Source: Chrysophaeum taylorii (taxonomy: Eukaryota > Sar > Pelagophyceae > Pelagomonadales > Pelagomonadaceae). Taken from it: a DNA stretch of 35,865 nt. Under the pieces are notes generated by a model, which did no database searches, had not been told where the DNA came from, and worked only from the letters and a program-made list of their open reading frames with translations. The DNA lies in NCBI GenBank assembly GCA_029834535.1, contig JAQMWT010000410.1:1-35865 (forward strand). The letters run 5' to 3'. Made by a program: the position numbers and the translations under genes. Position 1 is the first letter of the stretch; each line of letters starts with the position of its first letter. This document shows positions 9,127 to 18,504 of this stretch, in pieces.

Positions 9127-10687
9127 TTCCCGATTTTCTGCGCGTAGAGGGCCCAAGGCGCGTCGTTTGCGCACGTAAAACTACCTGTTGCCCACACACC
9201 CCGACCCTACCGGCGCGATTGTGGTTCTTGTCGTGGTTGTTGTTTATTCTACCCCGCATTGTCCGATCGCCCTGCGTCCTCCAGACCAGAGGGTGGAGGA
9301 AGTGCCTCGATGGTCGTTTGGCGGCCGTCTCACAGAGCTCCATGGGCGGTGTTGCTCGTCGATGTCGGCGGCGGCGGATTGCGTTGCGTCTTTCCACCAC
9401 GACATAAGCGTTCTGACCAACAACATCACCACCGCAAAGACGATCACAGCCAACAACATCACCACCGCAAAGACGATCACACCTTTGTCGAACGAGTCGA
9501 CAACTCGGTCGAACGAGTCGACAACTCGGTCGAACGAGTCGACAACTCGTTCGACACCATTGTCGAACGAGCCGGCAATCCTCTCCGCCTTTTTGGCGAC
9601 GACGGCGGCGAGAGTTAGGGCGCCCAACGACCCCCCTATGGAAACAATAGGCCTCGAGCGTACGCGCCACGGCCATCGCCACGAGGAATGCCACCATAGG
9701 AAAAGCGGAAGAGACCGGTTCGCGTTTTCGAACGTTTGGAGACATTAGGGGCCATCCTGTTGATGGAATCAACAGCTCACAGCTGTTCAACCACCCGTCG
9801 CCTGTCGATCGGCGCGCAGCGCAAGTCCACACAAAATGCCTCGCTCACGCCCGCGGCATCGACGCCATCATCCCCAGCCGGGTACAGCACCACCGCCTGG
9901 CTTTGCCGGGCCCTGTCAGACAGCGGCTACGTAGCTACAGCACCGTCGCCGGCCTCGTCTTTGGTGCCTTCGGTGAGACCAGCGCGGCGTGCACGCCCTC
10001 GCCCAAACATGCGCAGAGCGCATCGCTGTGCGAACCTGGGTGGCAAGCGGCTGCGCCAGCCGCGGGGCAAGGCGGCCCAAACTCGCCGCATCTACCGTGG
10101 TGGGGGATCGCCAACGCATTAGGCCGGGCTCGCTGTGCCCTCACCGCCCTCACCCATGTCGCCGCCTCAGGGCTTACCCAGGCCGCCCGATCCCAGCAAG
10201 GACGTCACCTTCGTCGCCCATACGTCCGGCGGCGGCATGCGTACGACCTCCGGGCAGGGCCCGTCCTCTTCGCCTGCCCACGACTCGGCGATGACCCCGA
10301 CTAGGTCCACTGTACTTATCTCCGCCCGTCAGGCACATCCCTTTCGCCCACAAAACCAACCACATCCTTCATACCACACACACACACCCCCTCTTATCAG
10401 TCGACCTTTAAACACACCTTTTTCTACTTGAGCCTCTGTCAAAACCCCTTAAAAAGAACACAAGGGAGGGGAGAATACTGAGGAAGGCACAAGCAGCGCC
10501 AGCAGGGAGCCTGGCGCTGCCATGAATGGCGGTAGCATGGGGACCTCACGGGCGAGTCTGTGATAGTCTTCTCACCTCTAGGTGTCATTGATAGGGGAGT
10601 TCTTAATTTGAGTCTATAATCAATTAATTTCTGAAAAGGCGAATTTAGTCGCGCTCTAGAAACTTTCACACACTGTCGAATTGGATC
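9127..10687 (+). repeat. Array unit 3 (degraded)
   Basis: Minisatellite 9486-9570 with three copies and two copies of the preceding 33-base block. Several small indels break both reading frames that are intact in units 4-7. Confidence 0.85.
9763..10304 (+). pseudogene. Broken copy of the 184-codon array ORF (unit 3)
   Basis: Starts with the MESTAHS context and loses frame at the HPSPVDRR region. RLRSYSTVAGLVFGAFGE and NALGRARCALTALTHVAAS are readable downstream in a different frame. Confidence 0.7.
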
Positions 10688-10820
10688 TTCCCGAATTTTC
10701 TGCGCGTAGAGGGGCCCAAGGCGCGTCGTTTGCGCACGTAAAAACTACCTGTTGCCCACACACCCCGACCCCTGAATTTCGGCGCGATTGTGTGGTTCTT
10801 AATCGTGGTTGTTGTTTATT

Positions 10821-11396
10821 CTACCCCGCATTGTCCGATCGCCCTGCGTCCTCCAGACCAGAGGGTGGAGGAAGTGCCTCGATGGTCGTTTGGCGGCCGT
10901 CTCTGGGGGGGGCTCCATGGGCGGTGTTGCTCGTCGATGTCGGCGGCGGCGGATTGCGTTTGCGTCTTTCCACCACGACATAAGCGTTCACAGCCAACAA
11001 CATCACCACCGCAAAGACGATCACAGCCAACAACATCACCACCGCAAAGACGATCACACCTTTGTCGAACGAGTCGACAACTCGGTCGAACGAGTCGACA
11101 ACTCGGTCGAACGAGTCGACAACTCGGTCGAACGAGTCGACAACTAGTTCGACACCATTGTCGAACGAGTCGACAACTCGTTCGACACCATTGTCGAACG
11201 AGTCGACAACTCGTTCGACACCATTGTCGAACGAGTCGACAACTCGTTCGACACCATTGTCGAACGAGCCGGCAATCCTCTCCGCCTTTTTGGCGACGAC
11301 GGCGGCGAGAGTTAGGGCGCCCAACGACCCCCCTATGGAAACAATGAGCCCCTCGAGCGTACGCGCCACGGCCATCGCCACGAAGAATGCCACCAT
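10821..11396 (-). CDS. Putative two-TM protein with 11-residue repeats (unit 4 copy, 191 aa)
   Basis: Minus-strand frame from ATG at 11396. It has an N-terminal hydrophobic segment (LIVSIGGSLGALTLAAVVA), then repeats of the type SFDNGVERVVD and shorter SFDRVVD copies. A second hydrophobic stretch is built from a duplicated 11-mer (VIVFAVVMLLA twice). A basic stop-transfer-like ERRKR and a Pro-rich tail (NPPPPTSTS) follow. The 11-residue period would suit a hendecad coiled coil between two membrane segments. The frame is kept in units 4-6 although repeat number differs, because all repeat units are multiples of three bases. Against a real gene: the minisatellite is near-palindromic, so both strands are open. 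I do not recognise the protein. Confidence 0.4.
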   Translation of the reverse strand: MVAFFVAMAVARTLEGLIVSIGGSLGALTLAAVVAKKAERIAGSFDNGVERVVDSFDNGVERVVDSFDNGVERVVDSFDNGVELVVDSFDRVVDSFDRVVDSFDRVVDSFDKGVIVFAVVMLLAVIVFAVVMLLAVNAYVVVERRKRNPPPPTSTSNTAHGAPPRDGRQTTIEALPPPSGLEDAGRSDNAG

Positions 11397-11462
11397 AGGA
11401 AAAGCGGAAGAGACCGGTTCGCGTTTTTCGAACGTTTGGAGACATTAGGGGCCATCCTGTTG

Positions 11463-12017
11463 ATGGAATCAACAGCTCACAGCTGTTTCAACCACCCGTC
11501 GCCTGTCGATCGGCGCGCAGCGCAAGTCCACTCCGAATACCTCGCTCACGCCCGCGGCATCGACGCCATCATCCCCCAGCCGGGTACAGCACCACCGCCT
11601 GGCTTCTTGGGCCCTGTCGAACAGCGGCTACGTAGCTACGGCACCGTCGCCGGCCTCGTCTTTGGTGCCTTCGGTGAGGCCAGCGCGGCGTGCCACGCCC
11701 TCGCCCAAACATGCGCAGAGCGCATCGCTGTGCGAACCTGGGTGGCAAGCGGCTGCGCCAACTTCACAGAGGCAAAGGCGGCCCAAACTCGCCGCATCTA
11801 CCGTGAGTGGGGGATCGCCAACGCATTAGGCCGGGCTCGCTGTGCCCTCACCGCCCTCACCCATGTCGCCGCCTCAGGGAGCCCCACCCAGGCCGCCCGA
11901 TCCCAGCAGGACGTCACCCTTCGTCGCCCATACGTCCGGCGGCAGCATGCGTACGACCTCCGGGCGGGGCCCGTCCTCTCTTCGCCTGCCCCACGACTCG
12001 GCGATGACCCCGACTAG
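11463..12017 (+). CDS. 184-codon array ORF, unit 4 copy
   Basis: Frame from the first ATG (MESTAHSCFNHPS). The frame is open further upstream without an ATG, so the domain may once have been part of a longer protein. The middle is the most protein-like part: EQRLRSYGTVAGLVFGAFG, then CHALAQTCAERIAVRTWVAS, REWGIANALGRARCALTAL. Patterns of this kind (G-V-x-GLVFGAFGExS... followed by R-x-WG and an Arg/Leu helix) are, from memory, seen at the C-terminal end of transposon-encoded proteins in protists and algae. I cannot confirm that here. The N-terminal 40 residues are Pro/His-rich. It diverges from the minus-strand frame, with 66 bases between their start codons. It is intact and near-identical in units 4-7 and broken in units 1-3. 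Confidence 0.5.
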   Translation: MESTAHSCFNHPSPVDRRAAQVHSEYLAHARGIDAIIPQPGTAPPPGFLGPVEQRLRSYGTVAGLVFGAFGEASAACHALAQTCAERIAVRTWVASGCANFTEAKAAQTRRIYREWGIANALGRARCALTALTHVAASGSPTQAARSQQDVTLRRPYVRRQHAYDLRAGPVLSSPAPRLGDDPD

Positions 12018-12150
12018 GTCCCGCATACTTATCTCCGCCCGTCAGGCACATCCCTTTCGCCCCACAAAACCAACCACATCCTTCATGCACCACACACACA
12101 CACCCCCCTCTTATCAGTCGACCTTTAAACACACCTTTTTCTACTTGAGG

Positions 12151-12409
12151 TAGGGTCGGATTAGAAAACGAGACTAGCCCGCGCCGCAACGACGGGTCCT
12201 ACAACGCGTGGGCTTTTTCCTTTTTTTGCGTGAGGGGACGAAAGGATGCCGACTTCACTATGGGGACTAGTTCCATCGCGACGATCTCGCGGCGTGGCGG
12301 CACATACTGCTTGAGTACAAATGAACATAGCTCAGCGATCCGTTGAGTATGTCTTAGTACAAACTGAAACATAGTTAACGGCTCGTACGAACTTTCTTAT
12401 CCGACCCTA
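12151..12409. mobile_element. 259 bp MITE-like element with terminal inverted repeats (copy 1)
   Basis: The left end is TAGGGTCGGATTAGAAA and the right end TTTCTTATCCGACCCTA, an inverted repeat of 17 bp with one mismatch. It interrupts the array tail between CTACTTGAG and CAAAACCCC, where other units read CCTGT. There is no clear target duplication, and a few host bases appear to be missing. The inside has no ORF with a recognisable product. Short, non-coding and flanked by inverted repeats, it fits a MITE, meaning a non-autonomous DNA transposon. Confidence 0.75.
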
Positions 12410-12441
12410 ACAAAACCCCTTAAAAAAGAACAAGTGCAGGC

Positions 12442-12742
12442 CAGTAAGTTCACCTAGTCCCAATCTCTAACCCCAGTAAGTTCACCTGGTCCCAGTAAGT
12501 TCACCTGGTCAGTAAGTTCACCTAGCTCTAACCAACTCCTTTGAGCTCGGTCGCTCTCGCCTCCGCCAACCTAAGCTGCTTTGGTCCGCACGCGCCGCCA
12601 ACCTTTGAGTTTACTCTAAAAACCCTTTACTCTGAAAACCCCAGTATGTTCACCTGGTCCCAGTAAGTTCACCTGGTCACTATATTCACCTAGTCCCAAT
12701 CTCCAACCCCAGTAAGTTCACCTGGTCCCAGTAAGTTCACCT
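12442..12742. repeat. Minisatellite of CAGTAAGTTCACCTGGTC-type units
   Basis: About nine copies of CCAGTAAGTTCACCT(G/A)GTC, some back to back and some separated by unique spacer (12535-12640, which holds ACTCTAAAAACCC and ACTCTGAAAACCC). It lies at the side of the Helitron fragment where that fragment's coding strand ends, and it may be part of the same insertion. Confidence 0.8.
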
Positions 12743-12779
12743 ACAGTGCGCGTGTAGACGCCGGGAGGGGGCTTATCGG

Positions 12780-13345
12780 TATTGCGCAGCACGTGTGGGG
12801 TAGGGTGGAGTCGTCGACTCAGAAGAGGATATCCTCGGGGTTGCTGATCGACAGAGAGCCACGTAGAGCTGGACGTGGCAGAAGACGGGCTTGGGAAAGA
12901 GGACGCCGACCTCGCGGGGCGTCTGGCCCTGGCTCTTGTTGATCGTTTGGCGTAGGCGGGCCTTAAGCGATACAGGTTGGAGGAGCCTCGGTGACAACGA
13001 CACGATCGATCATGTATCTGGTACCGTTGCAGTGGCCGTGCGACGGGTCGAGGTTGCGAAGACATTAAGCTCGCGATCAAAGTCAGCATGCGTTGGTTGT
13101 CAGGGAGTTGAAAACTCTACTGTAAAGAGCGAGGCGTCGTCTTCCGACCCAGCCTAGTCAGCCGAAAAGAACTCCGACGCCTCGTCTCCGGGAAAAAAAG
13201 GCCGCGGTCATGCGCGCGTTGTCAGCATCGACAACATCGTTTCGACGGGGCGTGAGAATGGCACGCTGAAAGAGCCGCCGCGGGTCGTGGAAATAGTCTG
13301 CGAGGGCGCTGTAGACGGCTTGGAGGATCACTGTCTGGCTCTCGC
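12780..13345 (-). pseudogene. Helitron-type Pif1-like helicase, C-terminal fragment (decayed)
   Basis: On the minus strand, from right to left: QRAILTPRRNDVVDADN (near 13262-13220), FPGDEASEFFSAD, then EDDASLFTVEF followed by a stop. Next come CNGTRYMIDRVVVTEAP (near 13030-12985), LRQTINKSQGQTPREVGV (near 12950-12900) and FCHVQLYVALCRSATP (near 12890-12845). These match the C-terminal motifs of Pif1-family helicases as found in the Helitron RepHel protein (AILTPxN, LCNGTR, INKSQGQT, HGQLYVALSR). At least three frame changes and two stops separate the pieces, and SR became CR in the last motif. It is a dead remnant brought into the array between units 4 and 5. Confidence 0.88.
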
Positions 13346-13445
13346 GCCTACCTGATCCTTACTCTCGCGCCTACCTGGTCCTTACCCTAAATCGAGGGAC
13401 AAACAGACAAACAGACAGACAAACATCTGTCGATTAGTAGTTAAG
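13346..13445. other. Junction of the Helitron insertion with the array
   Basis: Contains a direct duplication of CTCTCGCGCCTACCTG(A/G)TCCTTA and a short ACAAACAG/ACAGACAAAC simple repeat. After GTTAAGACA the normal array linker resumes (CAAGGAGGGGAG). On the other side the break falls after TTAAAAAAGAACA, so both junctions share ACA. Confidence 0.5.
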
Positions 13446-13808
13446 ACACAAGGAGGGGAGAATACTGAGGAAGGCACAAGCAGCGCCGAGGAGCCTGGGC
13501 GCTGCCGCCAGTGTGGCGGTAGCACGGGGACCTCACGGGCGAGTCTGTGATAGTCTTCTCACCTCTAGGTGTCATTATTAAGGGGAGTTCTTAATTCGAG
13601 TCTATAATCAATTAATTTCTGACAAGGCGAATTTAGTCGCGCTCTAGAAACTTTCACACACCGTCGAATTGGATCTTCCCGATTTTTCTGCGCGTAGAGG
13701 GGCCCAAGGCGCGTCGTTTGCGCACGTAAAAACTACCTGTTGCCCACACACCCCGACCCCTGAATTTCGGCGCGATTGTGTGGTTCTTAATCGTGGTTGT
13801 TGTTTATT

Positions 13809-14222
13809 CTACCCCGCATTGTCCGATCGCCCTGCGTCCTCCAGACCAGAGGGTGGAGGAAGTGCCTCGATGGTCGTTTGGCGGCCGTCTCTGGGGGGGG
13901 CTCCATGGGCGGTGTTGCTCGTCGATGTCGGCGGCGGCGGATTGCGTTTGCGTCTTTCCACCACGACATAAGCGTTCACAGCCAACAACATCACCACCGC
14001 AAAGACGATCACAGCCAACAACATCACCACCGCAAAGACGATCACACCTTTGTCGAACGAGTCGACAACTCGTTCGACACCATTGTCGAACGAGCCGGCA
14101 ATCCTCTCCGCCTTTTTGGCGACGACGGCGGCGAGAGTTAGGGCGCCCAACGACCCCCCTATGGAAACAATGAGCCCCTCGAGCGTACGCGCCACGGCCA
14201 TCGCCACGAAGAATGCCACCAT
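13809..14222 (-). CDS. Putative two-TM repeat protein (unit 5 copy, 137 aa)
   Basis: Same frame as the unit 4 copy, with a single 11-residue repeat between the two hydrophobic segments. The ATG start and the Pro-rich tail are unchanged. Confidence 0.4.
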   Translation of the reverse strand: MVAFFVAMAVARTLEGLIVSIGGSLGALTLAAVVAKKAERIAGSFDNGVERVVDSFDKGVIVFAVVMLLAVIVFAVVMLLAVNAYVVVERRKRNPPPPTSTSNTAHGAPPRDGRQTTIEALPPPSGLEDAGRSDNAG

Positions 14223-14288
14223 AGGAAAAGCGGAAGAGACCGGTTCGCGTTTTTCGAACGTTTGGAGACATTAGGGGCCATCCTGTTG

Positions 14289-14843
14289 ATGGAATCAACA
14301 GCTCACAGCTGTTTCAACCACCCGTCGCCTGTCGATCGGCGCGCAGCGCAAGTCCACTCCGAATACCTCGCTCACGCCCGCGGCATCGACGCCATCATCC
14401 CCCAGCCGGGTACAGCACCACCGCCTGGCTTCTTGGGCCCTGTCGAACAGCGGCTACGTAGCTACGGCACCGTCGCCGGCCTCGTCTTTGGTGCCTTCGG
14501 TGAGGCCAGCGCGGCGTGCCACGCCCTCGCCCAAACATGCGCAGAGCGCATCGCTGTGCGAACCTGGGTGGCAAGCGGCTGCGCCAACTTCACAGAGGCA
14601 AAGGCGGCCCAAACTCGCCGCATCTACCGTGAGTGGGGGATCGCCAACGCATTAGGCCGGGCTCGCTGTGCCCTCACCGCCCTCACCCATGTCGCCGCCT
14701 CAGGGAGCCCCACCCAGGCCGCCCGATCCCAGCAGGACGTCACCCTTCGTCGCCCATACGTCCGGCGGCAGCATGCGTACGACCTCCGGGCGGGGCCCGT
14801 CCTCTCTTCGCCTGCCCCACGACTCGGCGATGACCCCGACTAG
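14289..14843 (+). CDS. 184-codon array ORF, unit 5 copy
   Basis: Same sequence as the unit 4 copy as far as I can read by eye, including length and stop context (LGDDPD then TAG). Confidence 0.5.
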   Translation: MESTAHSCFNHPSPVDRRAAQVHSEYLAHARGIDAIIPQPGTAPPPGFLGPVEQRLRSYGTVAGLVFGAFGEASAACHALAQTCAERIAVRTWVASGCANFTEAKAAQTRRIYREWGIANALGRARCALTALTHVAASGSPTQAARSQQDVTLRRPYVRRQHAYDLRAGPVLSSPAPRLGDDPD

Positions 14844-15362
14844 GTCCCGCATACTTATCTCCGCCCGTCAGGCACATCCCTTTCGCCCCACAAAACCAAC
14901 CACATCCTTCATGCACCACACACACACACCCCCCTCTTATCAGTCGACCTTTAAACACACCTTTTTCTACTTGAGCCTGTCAAAACCCCTTAAAAAAGAA
15001 CACAAGGAGGGGAGAATACTGAGGACGGCACAAGCAGCGCCGAGGAGCCTGGGCGCTGCCGCCAGTGTGGCGGTAGCATGGGGACCTCACGGGCGAGTCT
15101 GTGATAGTCTTCTCACCTCTAGGTGTCATTATTAAGGGGAGTTCTTAATTCGAGTCTATAATCAATTAATTTCTGACAAGGCGAATTTAGTCGCGCTCTA
15201 GAAACTTTCACACACCGTCGAATTGGATCTCCCCGATTTTTCTGCGCGTAGAGGGGCCCAAGGCGCGTCGTTTGCGCACGTAAAAACTACCTGTTGCCCA
15301 CACACCCCGACCCCTGAATTTCGGCGCGATTGTGTGGTTCTTAATCGTGGTTGTTGTTTATT

Positions 15363-15875
15363 CTACCCCGCATTGTCCGATCGCCCTGCGTCCTCCAGAC
15401 CAGAGGGTGGAGGAAGTGCCTCGATGGTCGTTTGGCGGCCGTCTCTGGGGGGGGCTCCATGGGCGGTGTTGCTCGTCGATGTCGGCGGCGGCGGATTGCG
15501 TTTGCGTCTTTCCACCACGACATAAGCGTTCACAGCCAACAACATCACCACCGCAAAGACGATCACAGCCAACAACATCACCACCGCAAAGACGATCACA
15601 CCTTTGTCGAACGAGTCGACAACTCGTTCGACACCCTTGTCGAACGAGTCGACAACTCGTTCGACACCCTTGTCGAACGAGTCGACAACTCGTTCGACAC
15701 CATTGTCGAACGAGTCGACAACTCGTTCGACACCATTGTCGAACGAGCCGGCAATCCTCTCCGCCTTTTTGGCGACGACGGCGGCGAGAGTTAGGGCGCC
15801 CAACGACCCCCCTATGGAAACAATGAGCCCCTCGAGCGTACGCGCCACGGCCATCGCCACGAAGAATGCCACCAT
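15363..15875 (-). CDS. Putative two-TM repeat protein (unit 6 copy, 170 aa)
   Basis: Four 11-residue repeats, alternating SFDNGVERVVD and SFDKGVERVVD, sit between LTLAAVVA and the VIVFAVVMLLA duplication. The start ATG lies 66 bases from the ATG of the divergent plus-strand frame. Confidence 0.4.
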   Translation of the reverse strand: MVAFFVAMAVARTLEGLIVSIGGSLGALTLAAVVAKKAERIAGSFDNGVERVVDSFDNGVERVVDSFDKGVERVVDSFDKGVERVVDSFDKGVIVFAVVMLLAVIVFAVVMLLAVNAYVVVERRKRNPPPPTSTSNTAHGAPPRDGRQTTIEALPPPSGLEDAGRSDNAG

Positions 15876-15941
15876 AGGAAAAGCGGAAGAGACCGGTTCG
15901 CGTTTTTCGAACGTTTGGAGACATTAGGGGCCATCCTGTTG

Positions 15942-16496
15942 ATGGAATCAACAGCTCACAGCTGTTTCAACCACCCGTCGCCTGTCGATCGGCGCGCAGC
16001 GCAAGTCCACTCCGAATACCTCGCTCACGCCCGCGGCATCGACGCCATCATCCCCCAGCCGGGTACAGCACCACCGCCTGGCTTCTTGGGCCCTGTCGAA
16101 CAGCGGCTACGTAGCTACGGCACCGTCGCCGGCCTCGTCTTTGGTGCCTTCGGTGAGGCCAGCGCGGCGTGCCACGCCCTCGCCCAAACATGCGCAGAGC
16201 GCATCGCTGTGCGAACCTGGGTGGCAAGCGGCTGCGCCAACTTCACAGAGGCAAAGGCGGCCCAAACTCGCCGCATCTACCGTGAGTGGGGGATCGCCAA
16301 CGCATTAGGCCGGGCTCGCTGTGCCCTCACCGCCCTCACCCATGTCGCCGCCTCAGGGAGCCCCACCCAGGCCGCCCGATCCCAGCAGGACGTCACCCTT
16401 CGTCGCCCATACGTCCGGCGGCAGCATGCGTACGACCTCCGGGCGGGGCCCGTCCTCTCTTCGCCTGCCCCACGACTCGGCGATGACCCCGACTAG
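15942..16496 (+). CDS. 184-codon array ORF, unit 6 copy
   Basis: Same reading as units 4 and 5. It is followed after about 135 bases by the MITE insertion in the tail. Confidence 0.5.
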   Translation: MESTAHSCFNHPSPVDRRAAQVHSEYLAHARGIDAIIPQPGTAPPPGFLGPVEQRLRSYGTVAGLVFGAFGEASAACHALAQTCAERIAVRTWVASGCANFTEAKAAQTRRIYREWGIANALGRARCALTALTHVAASGSPTQAARSQQDVTLRRPYVRRQHAYDLRAGPVLSSPAPRLGDDPD

Positions 16497-16632
16497 GTCC
16501 CGCATACTTATCTCCGCCCGTCAGGCACATCCCTTTCGCCCCACAAAACCAACCACATCCTTCATGCACCACACACACACACCCCCCTCTTATCAGTCGA
16601 CCTTTATTAAACACACCTTTTTCTACTTGAGG

Positions 16633-16891
16633 TAGGGTCGGATTAGAAAACGAGACTAGCCCGCGCCGCAACGACGGGTCCTACAACGCGTGGGCTTTTT
16701 CCTTTTTTTGCGTGAGGGGACGAAAGGATGCCGACTTCACTATGGGGACTAGTTCCATCGCGACGATCTCGCGGCGTGGCGGCACATACTGCTTGAGTAC
16801 AAATGAACATAGCTCAGCGATCCGTTGAGTATGTCTTAGTACAAACTGAAACATAGTTAACGGCTCGTACGAACTTTCTTATCCGACCCTA
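16633..16891. mobile_element. 259 bp MITE-like element (copy 2)
   Basis: Same length, same terminal repeats and same insertion point as the copy at 12151, with no difference I could find by eye. The shared insertion site means it was duplicated together with the array unit rather than inserted twice. Confidence 0.75.
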
Positions 16892-17274
16892 ACAAAACCC
16901 CTTAAAAAAGAACACAAGGAGGGGAGAATACTGAGGAAGGCACAAGCAGCGCCGAGGAGCCTGGGCGCTGCCGCCAGTGTGGCGGTAGCATGGGGACCTC
17001 ACGGGCGAGTCTGTGATAGTCTTCTCACCTCTAGGTGTCATTATTAGGGGGAGTTCTTAATTTGAGTCTATAATCAATTAATTTCTGAAAAGGCGAATTT
17101 AGTCGCGCTCTAGAAACTTTCACACACCGTCGAATTGGATCTTCCCGATTTTTCTGCGCGTAGAGGGGCCCAAGGCGCGTCGTTTGCGCACGTAAAAACT
17201 ACCTGTTGCCCACACACCCCGACCCCTGAATTTCGGCGCGATTGTGTGGTTCTTAATCGTGGTTGTTGTTTATT

Positions 17275-17880
17275 CTACCCCGCATTGTCCGATCGCCCTG
17301 CGTCCTCCAGACCAGAGGGTGGAGGAAGTGCCTCGATGGTCGTTTGGCGGCCGTCTCTGGGGGGGGCTCCATGGGCGGTGTTGCTCGTCGATGTCGGCGG
17401 CGGCGGATTGCGTTTGCGTCTTTCCACCACGACATAAGCGTTCACAGCCAACAACATCACCACCGCAAAGACGATCACAGCCAACAACATCACCACCGCA
17501 AAGACGATCACACCTTTGTCGAACGAGTCGACAACTCGGTCGAACGAGTCGACAACTCGGTCAAACGAGTCGACAGCTCGTTCGACACCATTGTCGAACG
17601 AGTCGACAACTCGTTCGACACCATTGTCGAACGAGTCGACAACTCGTTCGACACCATTGTCGAACGAGTCGACACCATTGTCGAACGAGTCGACAACTCG
17701 TTCGACACCATTGTCGAACGAGTCGACAACTCGTTCGACACCATTGTCGAACGAGCCGGCAATCCTCTCCGCCTTTTTGGCGACGACGGCGGCGAGAGTT
17801 AGGGCGCCCAACGACCCCCCTATGGAAACAATGAGCCCCTCGAGCGTACGCGCCACGGCCATCGCCACGAAGAATGCCAC
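17275..17880 (-). pseudogene. Putative two-TM repeat protein, start codon lost (unit 7 copy)
   Basis: The frame and features are as in unit 6, but the change CACCAT to CACCTT removes the initiating ATG on the minus strand. The next in-frame ATG would drop a few residues (MAVARTLEG). Confidence 0.35.
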
Positions 17881-17949
17881 CTTAGGAAAAGCGGAAGAGA
17901 CCGGTTCGCGTTTTTCGAACGTTTGGAGACATTAGGGGCCATCCTGTTG

Positions 17950-18504
17950 ATGGAATCAACAGCTCACAGCTGTTTCAACCACCCGTCGCCTGTCGATCGG
18001 CGCGCAGCGCAAGTCCACTCCGAATACCTCGCTCACGCCCGCGGCATCGACGCCATCATCCCCCAGCCGGGTACAGCACCACCGCCTGGCTTCTTGGGCC
18101 CTGTCGAACAGCGGCTACGTAGCTACGGCACCGTCGCCGGCCTCGTCTTTGGTGCCTTCGGTGAGGCCAGCGCGGCGTGCCACGCCCTCGCCCAAACATG
18201 CGCAGAGCGTATCGCTGTGCGAACCTGGGTGGCAAGCGGCTGCGCCAACTTCACAGAGGCAAAGGCGGCCCAAACTCGCCGCATCTACCGTGAGTGGGGG
18301 ATCGCCAACGCATTAGGCCGGGCTCGCTGTGCCCTCACCGCCCTCACCCATGTCGCCGCCTCAGGGAGCCCCACCCAGGCCGCCCGATCCCAGCAGGACG
18401 TCACCCTTCGTCGCCCATACGTCCGGCGGCAGCATGCGTACGACCTCCGGGCGGGGCCCGTCCTCTCTTCGCCTGCCCCACGACTCGGCGATGACCCCGA
18501 CTAG
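17950..18504 (+). CDS. 184-codon array ORF, unit 7 copy
   Basis: Intact. One synonymous change (CGC to CGT in CAERIAVR) relative to units 4-6. Confidence 0.5.
   Translation: MESTAHSCFNHPSPVDRRAAQVHSEYLAHARGIDAIIPQPGTAPPPGFLGPVEQRLRSYGTVAGLVFGAFGEASAACHALAQTCAERIAVRTWVASGCANFTEAKAAQTRRIYREWGIANALGRARCALTALTHVAASGSPTQAARSQQDVTLRRPYVRRQHAYDLRAGPVLSSPAPRLGDDPD

Larger units (their letters stand above)
10688..13675 (+). repeat. Array unit 4 (intact ORFs; carries MITE and Helitron fragment)
   Basis: The unit body (10688-12149) is close to units 5-7. At its tail it holds the 259 bp inverted-repeat element (12151-12409). About 1 kb of foreign sequence follows (about 12430-13440), with a minisatellite and a Helitron helicase fragment. 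The normal linker resumes at ACACAAGGAGG (about 13446). Confidence 0.88.
13676..15229 (+). repeat. Array unit 5 (intact, shortest minisatellite)
   Basis: 1554 bases, with only one minisatellite copy (14050-14093). It is otherwise nearly identical to unit 6, and it has neither the MITE nor the Helitron insertion. Confidence 0.9.
15230..17141 (+). repeat. Array unit 6 (intact, carries MITE)
   Basis: Four 33-base minisatellite copies (15604-15748), two of which read ACCCTT where others have ACCATT. The tail carries the second copy of the 259 bp MITE, and the unit linker follows it directly. The tail reads CCTTTATTAAAC, with three extra bases shared with unit 7. Confidence 0.9.

Noticed and set aside
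15358..15951. Arg/Cys-rich minus-strand frames with repeated CRLVRQWCRTS
   Set aside because: They are other-frame readings of the palindromic minisatellite with no sensible composition.
17518..17757. CRISPR-like array
   Set aside because: Repeats are contiguous with no unique spacers, and the setting is eukaryotic. It is a minisatellite.
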